A stretch of DNA of 10,000 bases from NCBI GenBank assembly GCA_020217035.1, contig JAIWOG010000291.1, positions 1 to 10,000 of the forward strand, read 5' to 3'. The stretch comes from Magnetospirillum sp. GTDB lineage: Bacteria; Pseudomonadota; Alphaproteobacteria; Rhodospirillales; Magnetospirillaceae. The notes under the pieces are model-generated. The model did no database searches and was not told the DNA's origin. It saw only the letters and a program-made list of their open reading frames with translations. Shown one piece after another: positions 7,580 to 10,000 of this stretch. The translations under genes and the position numbers were made by a program. How positions within the stretch are numbered: the stretch's first letter is position 1; the number at the start of each line of letters is the position of its first letter.

Positions 7580-8521
7580 ATAACCGCGATCGCGATCCAC
7601 CACCGGCGGCAACAGGCCGCTGCGCCGGTAGACGGCGATGTTGGCGGCGACCACCGCCGCCGCGCTGTCCGGCGAGGTGGGCGCCGACACGTGGGGCAGC
7701 ACGGTGATCGCCGGGTGTTCCCACAGCGGCGATTGGGGCGGCAACGGTTCGGTGTCGAAGACGTCGAGCACGGCATGGGACAGATGGCCACCATCCAGCG
7801 CCGCCAACAGGTCGTCGGCCACCACCACAGGACCACGGGCGAAGTTGACCAGGGCCGCCCCCGTCTTCATCCGTGCCAGCCGGTCGGCGTTCAGCAGCCC
7901 ACGCGTCTGCGGGGTCAGCGGCAGTAGGCAGATGACGGCGTCGCAACCGGCCAACAATGTCGTCAGGCCGACCTCGCCATGATGGCAATGGACGCCGTCC
8001 AACGCCTTGGCCGAGCGGCTCCACCCCGCCACCGGAAAACCCGCCTGTTTCAAAGCCCGGCAGGCGGCGGCCCCCAGTTCGCCCAGCCCCAACACGCCGA
8101 CATGGTAACCGGAAGCCGGCCGATAAGGACGCTGCCGCCACTGTTTTTCCCGCTGCTGGCGGGCATAGGCCGGCATGTCGCGCTGCAAATAATAGGTCCA
8201 GGCCAGCACCGCTTCCGCCATGGTGCGGGACAATTCGGGATCGACCAGACGCACCACCGGCGGCGCATCGGGCGGCAATTCGGCCATCAGCCGTTCCACC
8301 CCCGCCCACAGGCTGTGAACCAGCCGAAGACGGGGCAGACGGGCCAGGTCGGCCGGATCGGGATTGGCGACGATGGCGATGTCGGCGACGTCACGTTGGG
8401 CCGGGCTCATGGCCGAGAACCGCAACAGCGTTTCCCCCGGCATGGCGGCGGCCAGACGCTGTTGCCAGGCGATCTCGGCGGTTTCGTCCAGGCGGGTGAC
8501 CAGGGCGACGGGCGGTGTCAT
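7577..8521 (-). CDS. ghrA: Glyoxylate/hydroxypyruvate reductase A-type D-2-hydroxyacid dehydrogenase
   Basis: This 314-residue cytoplasmic NAD(P)-dependent enzyme reduces 2-oxo acids such as glyoxylate and hydroxypyruvate to D-2-hydroxy acids. The length matches E. coli GhrA (312). The Rossmann motif is GLGELG (145-150), followed by WSRS (167-170) with no acidic residue at the end of strand 2, which favours NADPH as in GhrA. The catalytic triad of the family is present: Arg229 (NFARG), Glu258 (DTEPL) and His277 (LPHVSAPT). EPLPPQSPLWEHP and the C-terminal VDRDRGY are close to GhrA from memory. The start ATG (8521-8519) shares one base with the VOC stop (TGATG) and has no clear Shine-Dalgarno, so translation probably depends on the upstream gene. 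The frame stays open upstream across the VOC gene, which is a shadow and not a fusion. Substrate preference among 2-oxo acids is inferred. Confidence 0.9.
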   Translation of the reverse strand: MTPPVALVTRLDETAEIAWQQRLAAAMPGETLLRFSAMSPAQRDVADIAIVANPDPADLARLPRLRLVHSLWAGVERLMAELPPDAPPVVRLVDPELSRTMAEAVLAWTYYLQRDMPAYARQQREKQWRQRPYRPASGYHVGVLGLGELGAAACRALKQAGFPVAGWSRSAKALDGVHCHHGEVGLTTLLAGCDAVICLLPLTPQTRGLLNADRLARMKTGAALVNFARGPVVVADDLLAALDGGHLSHAVLDVFDTEPLPPQSPLWEHPAITVLPHVSAPTSPDSAAAVVAANIAVYRRSGLLPPVVDRDRGY

Positions 8522-8934
8522 CAATTGGCGAAGATCTGGTCGAAATCGGCGAAACCCTTGACCTCGATGGGGTTGCCGCTGGGGTCCAGGAAGAACATGG
8601 TGTATTGCTCGCCCGGTTGGCCGGGAAAGCGCAGGAACGGCTTGATGACGAAGTCGATGCCGGCTTCTTCCAGCCTGGCGGCCAGGGCTTTCCACTGGTC
8701 GGCCGGCAAGATCACCCCCAGATGCGGCATCTGCACCATGTGGTCGCCCACCTTGCCGGTGGGGGTCACCGCGAAGGGTTGCCCCAGATGCAGGGAAATC
8801 TGGTGGCCGAAGAAATCGAAATCCACCCAGGTGTCGGTGCTGCGCCCCTCGGCGCAGCCCAGAAGGTCGCCATAGAAGCGCCGCGCCGCGTCCAAATCGG
8901 TGACGTGGTAGGCCAGGTGAAAGCGCGATTTCAT
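8521..8934 (-). CDS. VOC superfamily (glyoxalase-fold) protein
   Basis: This 137-residue protein has two beta-alpha-beta3 modules of the vicinal oxygen chelate fold. Module 1 begins FHLAYHVTDLDAARRFYGDLLG and module 2 ends FFLDPSGNPIEVKGF. Likely metal ligands are His6, His49 (ISLHL), His71 (PHLGVIL) and Glu124 (PIEVKGF), which fall at the positions used by glyoxalase I. Members act as glyoxalases, dioxygenases, isomerases or resistance proteins, so the reaction cannot be fixed. The start at 8934 is set by GGAGG at 8944-8940, 5 bases from the ATG. An upstream in-frame ATG at 8973 would add 13 residues unlike the fold and lies within a hairpin. It directly precedes ghrA with a one-base stop/start overlap, suggesting a shared role in 2-oxoaldehyde or 2-oxo acid handling (inference). 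Confidence 0.88.
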   Translation of the reverse strand: MKSRFHLAYHVTDLDAARRFYGDLLGCAEGRSTDTWVDFDFFGHQISLHLGQPFAVTPTGKVGDHMVQMPHLGVILPADQWKALAARLEEAGIDFVIKPFLRFPGQPGEQYTMFFLDPSGNPIEVKGFADFDQIFAN

Positions 8935-8939
8935 GTAAA

Positions 8940-8944
8940 CCTCC
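8940..8944 (-). promoter_or_regulatory. Shine-Dalgarno of the VOC gene
   Basis: On the minus strand, GGAGG followed by TTTAC and ATG gives a consensus ribosome site with 5-base spacing. It decides the start at 8934. It directly abuts the base of the hairpin at 8945-8980. Confidence 0.8.
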
Positions 8945-8980
8945 GGCGCGGGCGCATGGAACCGCCATTGCACCCGCGCC
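8945..8980 (-). promoter_or_regulatory. Strong hairpin in the leader of the VOC gene
   Basis: On the minus strand GGCGCGGGTGCA (8980-8969) pairs with TGCGCCCGCGCC (8956-8945): 11 Watson-Crick pairs plus one G-U. A one-base bulge and three more pairs (TGG/CCA) follow around a 5-base loop. The stem ends immediately before GGAGG. No T-run follows, so it is not a typical intrinsic terminator for the patatin gene. It may insulate or control translation, or protect the downstream mRNA after processing. Confidence 0.5.
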
Positions 8981-8997
8981 CGAGGGAAAAGAAAAGG

Positions 8998-9028
8998 ATT
9001 TTAGAGCGTCCTTGCCCCCTTACCTCAA
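8998..9028 (-). promoter_or_regulatory. Weak candidate promoter of the VOC-ghrA unit
   Basis: On the minus strand TTGAGG (9028-9023) and TAAAAT (9003-8998) match the sigma-70 boxes at 4 and 5 of 6 positions, but the 19-base spacer is long. The -35 box would overlap the patatin stop codon. A 17-base pyrimidine run (8998-8982) follows. Confidence 0.25.
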
Positions 9029-10000
9029 GACCTGGGCGTCTCCATCAAATGCGGCGCCATGCGCAGCACCGGACGGGGATAGGGAACCGCGCCCTCTTGA
9101 TGACGTAACGGTTCGGCGCCCCACACCCGCCCCATGGCCATCAGGGATTCCATGCGGGTGAACACGTCACGCCGCCATTTCTGCGAGGAACGGCCATACG
9201 AGGCGGGTTCCGTCATGTAGGTGTTGATGAAGGCGGCGAAGCTTTGCGGGTCTTCGGGGTCGCCCCAATCCTCGGCGGCGTCCTCCAGCAATCCTTCGAT
9301 GGCGGCATAGGCCACCAGGAAACGGCGCCAGCGATGGTCGGAAAAGTCGAAGGGGAAGACGTCGGCGGGTTCCAGCGGCGGGCCGCCGGCCATCAAGGCG
9401 CCGGCCCGTCCCCCCAACTCCACCAACCCGGCGATGCGTTCGGGCGGCATGGTCAGATTGAGCCCGCCCTCGTCCGGCTTCAGGTAGACATGCACCACCC
9501 GTTCCCGATAGCCGGGCAACAGGGTCTGCAAATTGTCCTGCCAATCCTTGGCGGCGTTCAAAAGCCCCATGGCGAATTCCGCCAGCGAGGTGATGGGGCG
9601 AGCTTCCAGCCACCGTCCCCGGCTGGCCGGCATGGGCAGACGGACCCGCCGATCCGACTGCGCTGGGTCGAAATCGTCCAGCGAAATGCCGAAAGTCGGC
9701 CGCCCCGGCAGGATCGAATCGAACAAGTGGATGGGGAAGTTGCTGGACAGGCCGCCATCGCTGAACAGCAAACGCTGCATGGATTTGTCGTCGGCATAGT
9801 TGACCCGGTACAGCGGCACCGCCGCAATCAGCAGCGGGAAAGACAGGCTCATGCGTACCGCCACCACCACCGGCAGGTCCTGGGGCTGGGGAAAACGGTA
9901 ATAGCCGTCCTGCGGGTCTTGCCCGGCGATCATGGAATCCACCACCCAATCACCGAACAACCGACGGAACTCGGCTTCCTTGAAGAAATGCCCCTTTCCC
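9025..10000 (-). CDS. Patatin-like phospholipase, N-terminus beyond the window
   Basis: The frame is open from the right edge to the TGA at 9027-9025, giving 324 C-terminal residues. The patatin signature is the catalytic Asp at visible residue 81 (base 9759-9757) in FSDGGLSSNFPIHLF, preceded by AVRMSLSFPLLIAAVPL (47-63), the conserved segment before the Asp in this family. The Ser of the GxSxG nucleophile motif would lie beyond the window edge and cannot be checked. The family hydrolyses acyl esters of lipids through a Ser-Asp dyad. The stretch after about residue 110 is mostly helical (for example HRWRRFLVAYAAIEGLLEDA) and forms a long C-terminal region I do not recognise. It is separated from the VOC gene by 90 bases on the same strand. 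Lipid substrate and cellular location are unknown. Confidence 0.85.
   Translation of the reverse strand, partial: GKGHFFKEAEFRRLFGDWVVDSMIAGQDPQDGYYRFPQPQDLPVVVAVRMSLSFPLLIAAVPLYRVNYADDKSMQRLLFSDGGLSSNFPIHLFDSILPGRPTFGISLDDFDPAQSDRRVRLPMPASRGRWLEARPITSLAEFAMGLLNAAKDWQDNLQTLLPGYRERVVHVYLKPDEGGLNLTMPPERIAGLVELGGRAGALMAGGPPLEPADVFPFDFSDHRWRRFLVAYAAIEGLLEDAAEDWGDPEDPQSFAAFINTYMTEPASYGRSSQKWRRDVFTRMESLMAMGRVWGAEPLRHQEGAVPYPRPVLRMAPHLMETPRS

Noticed and set aside
8522..8968. Apparent fusion of the reductase to an N-terminal extension of about 150 residues
   Set aside because: The extension is the VOC gene read in the wrong frame. VOC has its own ribosome site and complete fold, and the reductase has a family-length start at 8521.
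8935..8973. Earlier ATG at 8973 for the VOC gene
   Set aside because: It lies within the strong hairpin, lacks a Shine-Dalgarno, and adds 13 residues that are not part of the VOC fold. The start at 8934 has a consensus GGAGG.
7957..9108. Plus-strand open frames opposite the reductase and VOC genes
   Set aside because: They overlap two genes with complete catalytic motifs on the minus strand, and their translations show no recognisable domain.

Overview
The window is GC-rich, tightly packed bacterial DNA with strong third-position G/C bias. Protein style suggests an alphaproteobacterium of the Rhodospirillales, probably Magnetospirillum-like: a spermidine pathway using the short pyruvoyl-type SpeD, a large soluble-type TPR envelope protein, and a chemoreceptor with a zinc-binding tail. 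That placement is inference from protein character, since there is no rRNA or marker gene here. There are no tRNAs, rRNAs, CRISPR arrays, insertion sequences or phage genes. No gene-free gap exceeds about 110 bases.

Left part, + strand (1-7466). The window opens inside a large TPR-type helical-repeat protein with a Pro/Ala-rich linker and a beta-rich domain (ends 2428). A 78-base leader with alternating C and G tracts then precedes speD (AdoMet decarboxylase). speD overlaps speE (spermidine synthase) by 4 bases. Together they turn S-adenosylmethionine plus putrescine into spermidine. After a 96-base gap comes a membrane chemoreceptor with a 4-helix-bundle sensor, several HAMP units, a signalling hairpin and a C-terminal CZB zinc-binding domain. 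Its stop codon overlaps the start of an exported S41 (CtpA-family) PDZ protease by 4 bases, so the two are probably translationally coupled.

Right part, - strand (7577-10000). Read leftwards, this is a patatin-like phospholipase (its N-terminus lies beyond the right edge), a small VOC/glyoxalase-fold protein, and a GhrA-type glyoxylate/hydroxypyruvate reductase. The last two are joined by a TGATG stop/start and look like a small 2-oxo/2-hydroxy acid or aldehyde metabolism unit.

The two halves converge at 7467-7580. That stretch holds a classical intrinsic terminator for the + strand and a perfect 12-bp inverted repeat that includes the stop codon of the reductase gene. The genes are mostly familiar families. 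The most unusual points are the structured leader of speD, the coupled chemoreceptor-protease pair, and the strong hairpin directly next to the ribosome binding site of the VOC gene. I did not find convincing evidence for a wholly new system.
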